Below are positions 9,118-18,504 of a stretch of 64,000 bases of DNA, in pieces. The stretch lies in contig JAQVLA010000009.1 of assembly GCA_028704385.1 (NCBI GenBank), positions 40,848 to 104,847 of the forward strand, given 5' to 3'. Below the pieces are notes generated by a model that saw only the letters and a program-made list of their open reading frames with translations, ran no database searches and was not told the origin of the DNA. Made by a program: the position numbers and the translations under genes. Within the stretch, counting starts at the first letter, position 1, and each line of letters opens with the position of its first letter. Source of the DNA: Bacteroidales bacterium (lineage in GTDB: Bacteria > Bacteroidota > Bacteroidia > Bacteroidales > F082).

Positions 9118-10983
9118 TTGAATCAACGGGCACAACAATATTTCTATAAATACTGGCCACTTCTGTTGATTTTATTGGTGGCAGCAATCAGCCGATTATG
9201 GCAGCTTGAGCGGGTTCCGTTTATGCACGATGAGTTCAGTGCCTTGTTTCGTACACGTTTCGATTCTTTCGGCGAACTTATTCGAATTGGTGTGGTCGAA
9301 AACGATTCGCATCCTGCCGGTGTTCAGGTGTTTTTGTATTACTGGGTTAGGCTGGTAGGCTTCAATGAATTTTGGATTAAGTTGCCTTTCGCCCTGATGG
9401 GTGTCGGATCTGTTTACTTAGTGTACAGGATTTCTTATCAGTGGTTTAATGAACTCACGGCATTACTAAGTGCTGCATTTATCGCAGCTACACAATATGC
9501 AATTTTTTACAGTCAACTGGCTCGTCCTTATGCTGCAGGACAGTTTTTTGTTTTATTGCTTGCTGCACAATGTTATTTGTGGTTCCATTCTAAAGTGAAC
9601 CGGAAGTCTGTCTTCTTTTTTGGAATAACAGCTGTTTTGGCCGCATTAATGCATGCTTTTAGCCTGGCGCAAGCAGGTTTAATTGTGTTGACCATGCTCC
9701 TGTGTGCACCAGCGCAAAACCGCAAAGCCTTGTGGCTGGCAATTTTATTAGCGTTTATCATTTACCTGCCACATATTCCTGTATTCTGGCATCAGCTCAA
9801 AGCAGGCGGAATAGGAGGATGGCTTGGAAAACCTGATTCTGACTTTCTTTTCAAATTTTTATACTACGGATTCAACTACTCCTGGTATTTGTTGGCAATA
9901 GCATGTTCTTTGTTTTGTATTTCTTTGCTTATCAGTCCAAAGCTCAATGTAAGACGTCCCGCAGTGAGATGGATTTTATTAAGCTGGTTTCTGGTACCTT
10001 TGTTGGTTGCCTGGTTGTATTCGGTGCACCGCACACCAATACTTCAGTTCAGCACACTTTATTTTTCATTTCCATTTTTGGTGATATTCTTTTTTTCCTT
10101 CATCAATACAGAGAATTATAAACCAAATCAATATGGTCTTTTGGTGACGCTGTTTCTAATGGCTGCTCTGGGTTCTACGATTTTTGAGCGACAGCATTTC
10201 AAAATGATGCAGCATCAGGGTTTTGATCAAATGGCACTTGAGATGTCGGATGCACGGAAGAAATTCTCAGATCAATTGGCTTTGGCATCTTATAATGCCA
10301 CACCTGAGATGGGAGCTTTTTATCAGCAAAAGCAGGAACTGTATGATGTTAAGCACTTTTCGAAACATCAGACCATCCAGGATTTGGGCGATTGGTTGCA
10401 AAATCAGGACACAGAGTTTATGGGTTTTGGCTGGACGGATTATGCCCCGGCTGAATGGGAGCTGATTTCGGCGGTTTATTATCCCCGGATGCTTGATGAA
10501 AATGCCTGGTTTAATGCCTATTGGAGGTTGGCCGCTAGAGGGCAGCCGGATGAGCCTTCCAAAAATCCTGCTGAAATTCCATTGTCACAGAATAGGTTTT
10601 TTAATTCACAAAGGATTTATGGTGATGCTTGGTTACCAGATACTTCTCTTATTTTGAATAAAACACAAATTTTAGGAGTCGCAGCTTTTGTAAGGCATGA
10701 AGATACCTTACGGGATTTAAAGTTAGTGATAGAGCTGCGTGATCGCAGAACTGACAGCCTGTTGCACTGGCAGGCCGGAACAATACAAAATGCCTGGCGA
10801 ACAGACACTGCCAGTATTTGGCTTTCGGCACTACGCTTTTCGATGTTCGCGAAGGATGCTAAACAATATGATATCCGCTCCTATCTTTGGAATAAATCAG
10901 GTGAGAAATTTGAAATACAAAAAGCAAATTTCTATGTCCGCAACGAACAGCCTTATATTCTTGGCCTGATGGAACCTTTCTGA
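9118..10983 (+). CDS. Membrane glycosyltransferase, GT39/ArnT-PMT type
   Basis: A 621-residue polytopic protein with about ten membrane segments in the first 370 residues. The first periplasmic loop carries H-D-E (M-H-D-E-F-S), the acidic motif expected for lipid-phosphate-sugar glycosyltransferases of the GT-C fold, and Q-L-A-R-P-Y-A follows near residue 140. The C-terminal ~250 residues are soluble and presumably periplasmic. It likely moves a sugar from a polyprenyl carrier to a surface acceptor; donor and acceptor are unknown. The start is a TTG two bases after the pyrH stop, because the first ATG lies beyond the H-D-E motif; translational coupling to pyrH is likely. Confidence 0.82.
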   Translation: MNQRAQQYFYKYWPLLLILLVAAISRLWQLERVPFMHDEFSALFRTRFDSFGELIRIGVVENDSHPAGVQVFLYYWVRLVGFNEFWIKLPFALMGVGSVYLVYRISYQWFNELTALLSAAFIAATQYAIFYSQLARPYAAGQFFVLLLAAQCYLWFHSKVNRKSVFFFGITAVLAALMHAFSLAQAGLIVLTMLLCAPAQNRKALWLAILLAFIIYLPHIPVFWHQLKAGGIGGWLGKPDSDFLFKFLYYGFNYSWYLLAIACSLFCISLLISPKLNVRRPAVRWILLSWFLVPLLVAWLYSVHRTPILQFSTLYFSFPFLVIFFFSFINTENYKPNQYGLLVTLFLMAALGSTIFERQHFKMMQHQGFDQMALEMSDARKKFSDQLALASYNATPEMGAFYQQKQELYDVKHFSKHQTIQDLGDWLQNQDTEFMGFGWTDYAPAEWELISAVYYPRMLDENAWFNAYWRLAARGQPDEPSKNPAEIPLSQNRFFNSQRIYGDAWLPDTSLILNKTQILGVAAFVRHEDTLRDLKLVIELRDRRTDSLLHWQAGTIQNAWRTDTASIWLSALRFSMFAKDAKQYDIRSYLWNKSGEKFEIQKANFYVRNEQPYILGLMEPF

Positions 10984-11103
10984 AATCAATTTCAGAAACA
11001 GGCATCTGACTAATGTAAAGCTGGTTTTGGATTCATGATAAATTGTTTCCGGAAATTGTGTGATTTTACAATCAATACCACATCAGCTGATAAAAAATTC
11101 CTG

Positions 11104-11111
11104 TATATTTG
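11104..11111 (+). promoter_or_regulatory. -7 box of the frr promoter
   Basis: TATATTTG fits TAnnTTTG and lies 26 bases upstream of the ATG at 11138. It also argues against the longer frame opening at 11060, which would start upstream of the promoter. Confidence 0.45.
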
Positions 11112-11137
11112 CTCATGGGTTCTTAAAAACGAAAGTT

Positions 11138-11701
11138 ATGACCGAAGAAGTAGAGTTTATCCTGGAATCGGCCAAGGAGCATATGGATAATGCGATTATG
11201 CACCTCGAGAAAGAGTTTACAAAGATCAGGGCAGGACAGTCAAGTCCGGCCATGTTAAATGGTGTGATTGTGGAGTATTATGGAACACATGTGCCCATAG
11301 AGCAAACCGCTAACATCAACACACCTGATCCACGACAGATCATCGTACAGCCCTTTGATAAAAGCAGTATTGGCGCTATCGAAAAGGCTATCATGGCAGC
11401 TAATCTGGGTTTTAATCCAAGCAATGAAGGTGATCTTATCCGAATTAATGTTCCGCCACTTACCGAGGAACGTCGCAAGGAACTGGTAAAACGTGCCAAA
11501 ACGGAAGCAGAAGATGCAAAAATAAGTTTACGCAATGCCCGCAGACAGGCCAATGAGGAAGCAAAAAAGCTTGAGAAAGAAGGGATACCGGAAGACGTCA
11601 TCAAAAAGCTCCTGGATGATATCCAAGAGCTAACAGATGGCTTCAGTAAAAAAGTTGACTACATCTTCGAGAGAAAAGAAAAAGATATTTTAACGGTATA
11701 A
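11138..11701 (+). CDS. frr: Ribosome recycling factor
   Basis: Splits post-termination ribosomes together with EF-G. The 187-residue form from the ATG at 11138 has the standard length. Typical stretches are L-E-K-E-F-T-K-I-R-A-G near residue 25, Y-Y-G-T-H-V-P near 50, the N-x-x-D-P-R-Q-I-x-V-Q-P-like segment near 65, and the C-terminal three-helix bundle rich in R-R-K-E-L-V-K. An in-frame start at 11060 would add 26 residues unlike the family and lies before the likely promoter. It converges on the holin-like gene with only 5 bases between stops. Confidence 0.97.
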   Translation: MTEEVEFILESAKEHMDNAIMHLEKEFTKIRAGQSSPAMLNGVIVEYYGTHVPIEQTANINTPDPRQIIVQPFDKSSIGAIEKAIMAANLGFNPSNEGDLIRINVPPLTEERRKELVKRAKTEAEDAKISLRNARRQANEEAKKLEKEGIPEDVIKKLLDDIQELTDGFSKKVDYIFERKEKDILTV

Positions 11702-11706
11702 GAAAA

Positions 11707-12297
11707 CTAACGCTTTCTTTTTTTTAACAGACGCAAAAGCAAAAGCGCACCGTTCATCATCAGGCTCGAAGATGAAAGGGCATAGGTAAACAATGAATTC
11801 AGGAGACTGGTAGGTGATAAAGCAGTTCCAAGATCCTGAATGTGTTTCTGGATCAAAAGTTCGCTTTGTTCTAGCTGTAGTTCCATGATTTCCAGCTGTT
11901 TTTCCATATCTTCCTTGTTACGTACAGTCATCATGGATGTTGCTTCGTTCGCTTCCATTTTTTGTTGTTTCTGATGAAGTTTCCGGATAATGGGATCCAT
12001 CAGCAGTGGTTCACGGAAGTAGTAGATTATCAGGCTAAAGATCATATACAACAAACTGATAATCAGAAAACCATGATAATAAGTACCCATTTCGGAACCG
12101 TACCAAAACACAAAAGCAAATGAAAGCATCAGCACGATCAAAGCAAAAATACCAGCCAAAACGAGCATGGTGATCAACTGTGAAGCAAAATCGGAAAGCC
12201 GCCGGTTTAATAACAAACCAGTATGTGTGATTTTTAAGTTGATGTATCGTTTGAGTTCGTTTCCGGCTTCCGAAACAGGTTTAGTGAAATTGTCCAT
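11707..12297 (-). CDS. Membrane protein, putative holin-X/ phage-holin-like family
   Basis: A 196-residue protein with two strong transmembrane segments (about residues 38-65 and 75-92), a charged coiled-coil-like stretch (about 103-150) and a weak hydrophobic C-terminus. The shape matches the small holin-X (PF07332-like) proteins that Bacteroidota encode next to YtxH genes. Function unknown; a role in envelope stress is an inference from that pairing. It follows the YtxH gene by 26 bases on the same strand, so the two form an operon starting at the -7 box at 12596. Confidence 0.6.
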   Translation of the reverse strand: MDNFTKPVSEAGNELKRYINLKITHTGLLLNRRLSDFASQLITMLVLAGIFALIVLMLSFAFVFWYGSEMGTYYHGFLIISLLYMIFSLIIYYFREPLLMDPIIRKLHQKQQKMEANEATSMMTVRNKEDMEKQLEIMELQLEQSELLIQKHIQDLGTALSPTSLLNSLFTYALSSSSLMMNGALLLLRLLKKRKR

Positions 12298-12323
12298 AAA
12301 TACAGAACTTAGGTTAAACCACT

Positions 12324-12569
12324 TTAACTTTTCGTGGTTTTCTTTTCTTTTGGCATGGCCTCAGCAATCTTTTCTTCGATTGCATCTTTCAGATGATCAA
12401 TCTTTTCGGTGATGTCATCCTTGAACTCATTGGCTTTTTCTGAAATTTTTCGTCTTGTCTCGGTTCCTTTGTCAGGCGCAAATAAAACTCCTGCTACGGC
12501 ACCAGCAACGGCTCCAACAAAAAGACCGGTTGCAAAAACGAAGAATGTTTTGGATCCTGAATCGCTCAT
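12324..12569 (-). CDS. YtxH-domain protein
   Basis: 81 residues: a Gly/Ala-rich N-terminal membrane helix (F-V-G-A-V-A-G-A-V-A-G-V-L-F-A-P) followed by an amphipathic charged tail. The G-x-L-x-A-P-x-K-G-x-x-x-R motif is diagnostic of the YtxH family of small general-stress membrane proteins; no biochemical role is established. It is first in a two-gene operon with the holin-like gene. Confidence 0.8.
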   Translation of the reverse strand: MSDSGSKTFFVFATGLFVGAVAGAVAGVLFAPDKGTETRRKISEKANEFKDDITEKIDHLKDAIEEKIAEAMPKEKKTTKS

Positions 12570-12595
12570 AATAATTAGTTTTTAAGGGTTTTAAA

Positions 12596-12603
12596 CAAAG
12601 ATA
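12596..12603 (-). promoter_or_regulatory. -7 box of the YtxH/holin-like operon
   Basis: Read on the minus strand this is TATCTTTG, a match to TAnnTTTG, 26 bases before the YtxH start codon. Confidence 0.5.
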
Positions 12604-12627
12604 GTATAAATTCGCTGGTTTTCAAAG

Positions 12628-13782
12628 TTAATATTTAACATGTTCGTCAGGAATTTGTTCGGTGGCTTGTTCCTCAGGATGATCAACGACCATATTTTCA
12701 GTTAATGCTTTAACAAACTTGAGCTGACTCAGAAACTGTTTGGCTATTACCCTGATAATCGTGTAGGTTGGTATAGCAACGATCATTCCGGCAATGCCAA
12801 AAACTTTTCCGGCCATGATAATGACCAGAAATATCTCTATGGGATGGGCCTTAACACTTTTTGAATAAATGATGGGCTGTAACAATATGTTATCTAGTAG
12901 ATTAGCAATCACAAAGGTGCCAATGATGATTAATGTAGTGATTACAACTGCATCATAATGTCCGGAACTAAGGACTGAAATAACACCAAGAGCCACACCA
13001 ATTGATGCACCTATAATTGGCCCCAGATATGGGATGATGTTCATCAATCCACCAAGGAAACCAATTAGGATAGCGTTTTGTATCCCCAAAGCGATGAGGA
13101 TCAAGGAGATGATGGTCATCATTGATACAATTTCCAACAGAATGCCCAACAGGTAACGGGTTAGCAAAACACGTGAATCGGTGAGGACTATTTGTACATC
13201 TTTGACATAAATTTCCGGTGTGACAGCCATGATGATTGATCGCAGCAGGTTTGGGTCTTTTAAAAAGAAAAAACCCAGAAATAAAACAATAAAAATACCC
13301 ATCAGAATACTTGATGTTGCACTGATAAGATGGCCAAAAAAATTGGTGAAATGAGCTACATCTAACAACTGATTGAGTTGTTGTTCAAAAAATAGATTTA
13401 TGCTCTGATCAGCATTTAGCACATTATAATCCACTAAAAAAGTGTAAATTTTATTCAATGGTTCCGAAAAATAGGTACTCACGGCATCCGTATCAATATT
13501 GGCGATGATACGAGCCTGATTACTAATAAGCGGAACAATAAACAAGATAAACAGTCCAAAAATCATCACCATGGCCAACAGGCTTATGCCGGCAGCTAAG
13601 GCGTTATTGATCCTGAAGCGATAGATAGAAATCTTTTCAAGACGGCTTACCAAAGGCCTGCCTAAAAGGGATAATACTGCCGAAATGATGATATAAGTAA
13701 AGATATCCGAGAAATACCAGGCCATGATAATCATGAGAATCAAGCCTGTGAGTGGCTTCAGAAAACGGAAGAATGCATTCAT
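12628..13782 (-). CDS. AI-2E family transporter (PF01594)
   Basis: A 384-residue polytopic inner-membrane protein of the PF01594 family (TqsA/YdiK/PerM). Seven to eight membrane segments are visible; the conserved block G-x-x-x-x-I-P-Y-L-G-P-I-I-G appears near residue 245, and the C-terminal helices include L-D-N-I-L-L-Q-P. Members export small molecules or act as Na+/H+ antiporters; autoinducer export cannot be assumed. The ATG at 13782 is preferred to a TTG at 13791. A possible -7 box lies only a few bases upstream, so the message may be nearly leaderless. Confidence 0.88.
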   Translation of the reverse strand: MNAFFRFLKPLTGLILMIIMAWYFSDIFTYIIISAVLSLLGRPLVSRLEKISIYRFRINNALAAGISLLAMVMIFGLFILFIVPLISNQARIIANIDTDAVSTYFSEPLNKIYTFLVDYNVLNADQSINLFFEQQLNQLLDVAHFTNFFGHLISATSSILMGIFIVLFLGFFFLKDPNLLRSIIMAVTPEIYVKDVQIVLTDSRVLLTRYLLGILLEIVSMMTIISLILIALGIQNAILIGFLGGLMNIIPYLGPIIGASIGVALGVISVLSSGHYDAVVITTLIIIGTFVIANLLDNILLQPIIYSKSVKAHPIEIFLVIIMAGKVFGIAGMIVAIPTYTIIRVIAKQFLSQLKFVKALTENMVVDHPEEQATEQIPDEHVKY

Positions 13783-13788
13783 AAAGAT

Positions 13789-13796
13789 CAAAAATA
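13789..13796 (-). promoter_or_regulatory. Possible -7 box of the AI-2E transporter gene
   Basis: On the minus strand TATTTTTG fits TAnnTTTG, but it ends only 6 bases before the ATG, implying a leaderless or almost leaderless transcript. It overlaps the alternative TTG codon at 13791. Confidence 0.3.
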
Positions 13797-13937
13797 GTTT
13801 GGATAAAGATATAACCTTTATGGATTATTACAAACCATCTGTTGGATTCAGTTTGATTTGAATTTTTTCTGCTCTTCGGTTTAGTGAATTGGTAATAAGG
13901 TACAAACCGGATTTTATCCTATTAGTAAAATTGAGTT

Positions 13938-15158
13938 TCAGGAGGCATTTCGGCTTCTAAACTGTGGGGTTCGCGACCTTTGATTCCGGTTGTTATCGTG
14001 AGATGGTTTGGGGCTATGTGTCAGGTTTCCATCAAAAGGAAAAGGATGGTTTTGAACTACCGGTACTCTTTTGCCAATCAGCTTTTCGATGTCGCGGAGA
14101 TTAACTCTTTCTTCCTGTTCGCAGAAAGCGATAGCCGTACCTTCAAGACCTGCTCTGCCCGTACGTCCGATGCGATGAATATAGGTTTCCGGCACATCGG
14201 GAAGGTCAAAGTTGAAAACGTGTGTCAGTTCGTCAATGTCGATTCCTCTGGCAGCGATATCAGTAGCTACCAACACCCGCAGATTTCCTTTTTTAAAGTC
14301 GCTAAGGGCAGTTTGTCTGGCGGACTGGCTTTTATTGCCATGGATGGCGGCTGATTTCACCTGCATACCCAATAGGTATTTCACCACGCGATTGGCTCCG
14401 TGTTTTGTTCTGGTAAATACCAGTGCGGTAGGAATGCTTTGCTCTTCCAGCAAATGATGCAGTAGTTTCGGTTTATCATTTTTATTGGTGTGGTAAAGCC
14501 GTTGATCAATTTTATCTACTGTTGAAGTAGGAGGTGTAACTTCCACTTTAACAGGAGATTGAAGCATCGATTGTGCCAGTTTTTCAATTACCGGCGACAT
14601 AGTAGCCGAGAAAAACAGCGTTTGCCGTTTGGCCGGCAAATAAGTAATCACGCGTTTCACATCGTGGATAAAGCCCATATCGAGCATGCGATCTGCTTCG
14701 TCCAGCACAAAGGTTTCCAGGTGATGTAATTTGATATAACCCTGACCAATCAAGTCGAGCAGCCGGCCCGGGGTTGCCACAAGCACTTCAACGCCGCGAC
14801 TAAGCGTCCTTACTTGAGAAACCTGCGAAACACCACCAAAAATGACAGTATGTTTCAGCCTTGTAAATTTACTGTAAGCCTTAAAACTTTCGTCTATTTG
14901 TATCGCCAGCTCGCGTGTTGGCGTAAGTATGAGCGCTCGGATGCCGTTGTGCGATTTTCTGTCGTTATACATATGTTGAATGATCGGCAGGGCAAAAGCA
15001 GCTGTTTTACCGGTTCCGGTTTGGGCACAGCCCTGAATATCGCGTCCGGCTAAAACTACCGGAATGGCCTGATGCTGTATGGGAGTAGGGGTATTATATC
15101 CTTCAGCAGTTAGAGCCTGAAGAACAGGTTCTATAAGATTGAGTTTTTGAAAAGTCAT
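13938..15158 (-). CDS. DEAD-box RNA helicase, RhlE-like
   Basis: ATP-dependent RNA unwinding enzyme, 406 residues, of the compact RhlE type. Motifs in order: F-x-x-L near the N-terminus, the Q motif (P-T-P-I-Q), Walker A A-Q-T-G-T-G-K-T near residue 47, P-T-R-E-L, D-E-A-D near 153, S-A-T, and in lobe two A-T-D-I-A-A-R-G-I-D and H-R-I-G-R-T-G-R-A-G. A short basic, Ser/Arg/Asn-rich tail ends the protein and probably binds RNA. A long 5' leader of about 110 bases precedes it, in keeping with cold-induced helicase genes, though no specific element is proven. Confidence 0.94.
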   Translation of the reverse strand: MTFQKLNLIEPVLQALTAEGYNTPTPIQHQAIPVVLAGRDIQGCAQTGTGKTAAFALPIIQHMYNDRKSHNGIRALILTPTRELAIQIDESFKAYSKFTRLKHTVIFGGVSQVSQVRTLSRGVEVLVATPGRLLDLIGQGYIKLHHLETFVLDEADRMLDMGFIHDVKRVITYLPAKRQTLFFSATMSPVIEKLAQSMLQSPVKVEVTPPTSTVDKIDQRLYHTNKNDKPKLLHHLLEEQSIPTALVFTRTKHGANRVVKYLLGMQVKSAAIHGNKSQSARQTALSDFKKGNLRVLVATDIAARGIDIDELTHVFNFDLPDVPETYIHRIGRTGRAGLEGTAIAFCEQEERVNLRDIEKLIGKRVPVVQNHPFPFDGNLTHSPKPSHDNNRNQRSRTPQFRSRNAS

Positions 15159-15270
15159 GAAATTTGAAGTAAATGGAGCCGGAAAAGACGTTGCATTTTC
15201 TGCGCCGGCAGTAAGATTTTAAATTGATTACGGCTAACAACCTGCCGTTTTCGTAATGGCTACGAAGCGG

Positions 15271-15278
15271 CAAAGGTA
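15271..15278 (-). promoter_or_regulatory. -7 box of the helicase gene
   Basis: On the minus strand TACCTTTG matches TAnnTTTG, 112 bases upstream of the ATG. This gives a long leader (about 15159-15265) that could hold regulatory RNA structure. Confidence 0.5.
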
Positions 15279-15522
15279 GTTTATTAATTGATGTGAATGG
15301 TTTTTTTTATGACAACTCGATTATCCGTCTCTTTTAACTAAAAAAAAATCCCGAACGACAAACTGTTATTCAGGATTTAAGAATTTTTGGAGAGCAAGCT
15401 TTAACTCATGATTTCTTTTTAGGAATACTGGTGCAATTGTCGGGAAGCAAAAAATTATCACAAAAGTTGATGCCTTACCGGATGTCAATTCATTCGAGAC
15501 CAATAATCATCACTTACAAAAT
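15279..15522. other. Intergenic region, no gene seen
   Basis: AT-rich spacer between the helicase promoter and DUF2200. No convincing ORF or RNA gene; two poly-A/T runs near 15300 and 15340 are the only notable features. Confidence 0.5.
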
Positions 15523-15885
15523 TTACTTCCGCAATATTTTTTCCAGTTTTTTTCCTTTTGCCAACTCATCAACCAGCTTGTCCAGATATCTTGCTTGTCT
15601 TGTGAGCGGGTTTTCAATTTCTTCTATCCGGTACCCACAAATTACGCCTGTTATAAGGGTTGCATTGGGATGCAAAGTGGCTTCCCTGAAGAAAGCTTCA
15701 AAGGTTACATTAGCTTTTATCAATTCCTGAATTTTTTTTTCGTCAAAGCCAGTAAGCCAGGTAATCACCTGATCCAACTCAGCTTTGGTGCGGCCTTTTC
15801 GCTCCACCTTTGTGATGTAGTGAGGATACACAGAGGCGAAGGTCATTTTGGCAATGAGTTCGTTATGTTCGGGTGTAGTTTTCAT
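15523..15885 (-). CDS. DUF2200 family protein
   Basis: 120 residues, the normal length for DUF2200, a family of small cytosolic proteins of unknown role. Conserved features seen are [18 protein letters not shown] near residue 17, V-I-x-W-L-T-G, F-F-x-x-A, and [17 protein letters not shown] near 80. Members bind or resemble proteins with a YdhG/DUF1801-like fold, but no activity is established. No operon partner is obvious; the next gene upstream on this strand is 60 bases away. Confidence 0.88.
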   Translation of the reverse strand: MKTTPEHNELIAKMTFASVYPHYITKVERKGRTKAELDQVITWLTGFDEKKIQELIKANVTFEAFFREATLHPNATLITGVICGYRIEEIENPLTRQARYLDKLVDELAKGKKLEKILRK

Positions 15886-15945
15886 TTGAATTTGATGTTT
15901 TTTATTTAGGTGAACTATTCGTATGATTTTAAAATTGGTTTCATA

Positions 15946-16494
15946 TCACATCTCAACCATTTTCAGAAGGGTATTCCAGTTTCGTGTGGTGATATTTTTT
16001 CCATAGAATTTTTCCAGGACTTTCATTCCATCTGGTGTTTTGGTTTTCGATAGATCCAATACACTGCAAATGCAATTCTTATGAATGGAAATAATTGTAA
16101 AACCATTTCCATCAGTGCTGTAAGGCAGTGAAAGTGTATTTTGAAGTATTGATTTCAAAAAGCTGATATACAATCGTATATCCGCATGTAATTCGATCAT
16201 ACCGAACGGATTAGTTTGCAACAATTCGGATATCTCGTTTCTCGTTTTTAAAATCAATGGTATTGAGAACCCAAAATTATGTTCAAGATGTGTTTCAATT
16301 TCTGATTCCAGTTCCACAATGCCGGCCCGATCGGTTTCAAAAATTATATTACCTGAGTTTAGCAGAGTTCTTACGTTTCTGCAACCCACATTAATCAATA
16401 CTTTACGTAATTCGGCCATTGGCACTTTGTGATGCCCACCTACGTTGATCCCTCTTAAAAAGCCCAGTATTGTTACTGTTTCAATTTCTTTCAT
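15946..16494 (-). CDS. DUF1697 family protein
   Basis: 182 residues, typical of DUF1697. The N-terminus has the family signature F-L-R-G-I-N-V-G-G-H-x-K-V-P-M-x-E-L-R, then L-L-N-S-G-N-I-I-F-E near residue 45. The fold is a repeated ferredoxin-like module and the function is unknown. The C-terminus has the conserved T-T-R-N-W-N-T-L-x-K. It is often found beside other small housekeeping-accessory genes, as with DUF2200 here. Confidence 0.88.
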   Translation of the reverse strand: MKEIETVTILGFLRGINVGGHHKVPMAELRKVLINVGCRNVRTLLNSGNIIFETDRAGIVELESEIETHLEHNFGFSIPLILKTRNEISELLQTNPFGMIELHADIRLYISFLKSILQNTLSLPYSTDGNGFTIISIHKNCICSVLDLSKTKTPDGMKVLEKFYGKNITTRNWNTLLKMVEM

Positions 16495-16662
16495 ACGAAT
16501 TAACTGTGTTATGTCTATGAATCAAAATAATACAGCTGTTGCAATGCTGCAATAGGTTTGTAATTAAATGACAAGCAGCCGGATAGACACAATATTGTAT
16601 TGTTAAGATTCAAAAAAAAAATTGTATTCCAATAATTTAAAATATGCCTTCATCACAAAATT

Positions 16663-17172
16663 TCACTTTGATGCTTTGTTTTTGAGTTTTTCCCATATTT
16701 TTTTGACATTTTGTTCTCCTTCAAAATAGGCTTTTTGGGTGTCTTTGTCAAAGATTTCCATTTCGGGCAGGATATTAATTTTCCCGGAATCAGGATATTC
16801 GCTGATGTCGGTGCCAAAAAGTGTTCTGATATCGAGATAAGTGCAGGGTTCGGTGCTGTGATTATAGAATTGATGCGATCCCGTAGGACCCATTTCAAAA
16901 AACACCATATCACCTTGTTCCAGCACCTCAAAGCTTTCAGGGCTTCGCAAAGTCATGCTGCCGGACAACACCAGCATCAACTCTTCTGCATGACGATGAA
17001 AATGATAGGGAAAGGAGAATTTGCCGGGATCAAGTTTTCGGATATCGAAAATGAGATTTTTGGAATCAGCCTCCTGTGATAACCTCGGAATAGCGGTTGC
17101 TATTTGAAACTCGTCCGGAAGGTGCTGTTTTGTTTGGAAGTTGATATTTTCTTTTCTGAAAATTTTTGCCAT
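16663..17172 (-). CDS. Cupin-domain protein
   Basis: A 169-residue single-domain cupin. Motif 1 is P-Y-H-F-H-R-H-A-E-E-L-M-L-V-L-S-G (metal-binding His/His/Glu) near residue 55 and motif 2 is P-T-G-S-H-Q-F-Y-N-H-S near 100. Such proteins bind sugars or act as isomerases, dioxygenases or sensors; the substrate is not evident. The C-terminal 30 residues are Lys-rich and helical. It stands alone, with the upstream gene separated by a large inverted repeat. Confidence 0.8.
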   Translation of the reverse strand: MAKIFRKENINFQTKQHLPDEFQIATAIPRLSQEADSKNLIFDIRKLDPGKFSFPYHFHRHAEELMLVLSGSMTLRSPESFEVLEQGDMVFFEMGPTGSHQFYNHSTEPCTYLDIRTLFGTDISEYPDSGKINILPEMEIFDKDTQKAYFEGEQNVKKIWEKLKNKASK

Positions 17173-17326
17173 AGTGTTTTTACAACACTTAACGGGAAAA
17201 TGCTGCCTTATAGTATGGTATAATTATATTTTAAGATCCGGTCCGGAGATCTCAGGAGTGTTTTTCAGAAAGTAAATGATAGGTAAAATCTTGAAAGTTT
17301 AGATTTTGTTTTTTTTTAAAAAGACA

Positions 17327-17423
17327 AAGTGTAGCAACAATCGCAGAATTGAATACCATCCAAATTTAACAATAATCTATTTGCCTTGGCATTCAATGTA
17401 TTCACTTGCTTGTTGCTACACTT
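17327..17423 (-). terminator. Large inverted repeat / terminator-like hairpin
   Basis: Perfect 14-bp arms (AAGTGTAGCAACAA at 17327-17340 and its complement at 17410-17423) enclose 69 bases whose inner parts also pair imperfectly. On the minus strand the hairpin is followed by a T-rich run (complement of 17309-17326), so it may end transcription of the outer-membrane barrel gene. The long loop is unusual for a simple terminator; a MITE-like relic is the alternative. Confidence 0.45.
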
Positions 17424-17439
17424 ATGTTGTGTGTAATTT

Positions 17440-18072
17440 TTATTTTCCTAATTTGTATGCAACTGAAACACCGATTACACGATGGTTTGATTTGAAACCA
17501 CCATCACTAGTTGATGCAACATTTGCCAGGCCAAGATTGTAGGATAAACCTACTTCAATGGCGTTCAATGCAAGACCTGCTCCTATAGTAAGGCCAAAAT
17601 CAAGCCTTTTCAGGTCATCCTCATCACCTGAACCCCATTTAACGTCTTCTTCTTCTGACTCACTGCCATCTTCAAATTTGTATTTCCCACTTAATCCCAT
17701 GCTGAGGTAGGGGCCGAAAGTGCCATATATTTTGGCGCCTCCAACATCAAAGGTTGTTCTGGCTGTTAATGGGATATCAATGTATAGCAGATTTGCATTA
17801 AATTTTGCGTCCCCTTCACTCTCTTTAAAACCTTTGGTCGAAAGCAACAGGCCTGTTTCAAATGAAACCATATCTGAAAATGGGAATTCAGCTGTGACAC
17901 CAACGTGAAAGCCGGGTTTCATTTTATAATCATCACTAAAGGTATGGTCATCATTTTTGACAAGCATATTTGATAAGTTCAAACCTGCTTTAACGCCAAA
18001 AGTCTGCGCAAAGGTTTCGGTGGCTGCTGAAAATGCAAATACCAGAATAAGTAATTTGATTAAATTTTTCAT
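17440..18072 (-). CDS. Outer-membrane beta-barrel protein (PorT/OmpW-like)
   Basis: A 210-residue exported protein with a signal peptide ending T-F-A-Q, followed immediately by F-G-V-K-A-G-L-N-L-S-N-M, the hallmark opening strand of the PorT-like 'outer membrane protein beta-barrel' family (PF13568). Alternating hydrophobic strands run to a C-terminal aromatic/basic end. An Asp/Glu-rich loop (about residues 130-150) probably faces outside. Ligand unknown. Monocistronic by context. Confidence 0.85.
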   Translation of the reverse strand: MKNLIKLLILVFAFSAATETFAQTFGVKAGLNLSNMLVKNDDHTFSDDYKMKPGFHVGVTAEFPFSDMVSFETGLLLSTKGFKESEGDAKFNANLLYIDIPLTARTTFDVGGAKIYGTFGPYLSMGLSGKYKFEDGSESEEEDVKWGSGDEDDLKRLDFGLTIGAGLALNAIEVGLSYNLGLANVASTSDGGFKSNHRVIGVSVAYKLGK

Positions 18073-18504
18073 TATTGTTTTCTTATTGTTTCCCTACTCG
18101 TAAGGCTTTTCGGTTTCGCCCCGTTTTTTATGCTGTGGTTTCCGGACTCCACTTCGTTTTTTAAAAATCGTTCGAATTGTCATAGTGGGTAGTTAGCCCG
18201 CAAATAACTGCTGTTTTTTTTATTCTTTTTCAAAAATAATGAGATTTTGGATAATATCGGCAACAGGAAGAAAATATATTTTTCTGCCTGTTACATCAAG
18301 TGAAACCGTATATGGATGGTTTGTGTCGCTAATAACTTATTCATAAACTTAATAAGAATGATACTGATTCAAGATTTTATCCTGTTAACAATGAATCAAA
18401 AAAGCTAATTTAGATGAGCGAAACAATTTCGATCACCAGCTTCAAAGGAAGTTAGTATGACTAAAAATTAACAAGATCATTTATTAAGCAGCAAGAAATC
18501 AAAA
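18073..18504. other. Intergenic region, no gene seen
   Basis: About 430 AT-rich bases between the barrel gene and the LtaS-like gene. A small inverted repeat surrounds CTTATTCATAAACTTAATAAG near 18336-18356. No ORF with coding character and no RNA gene was recognised. Confidence 0.5.
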
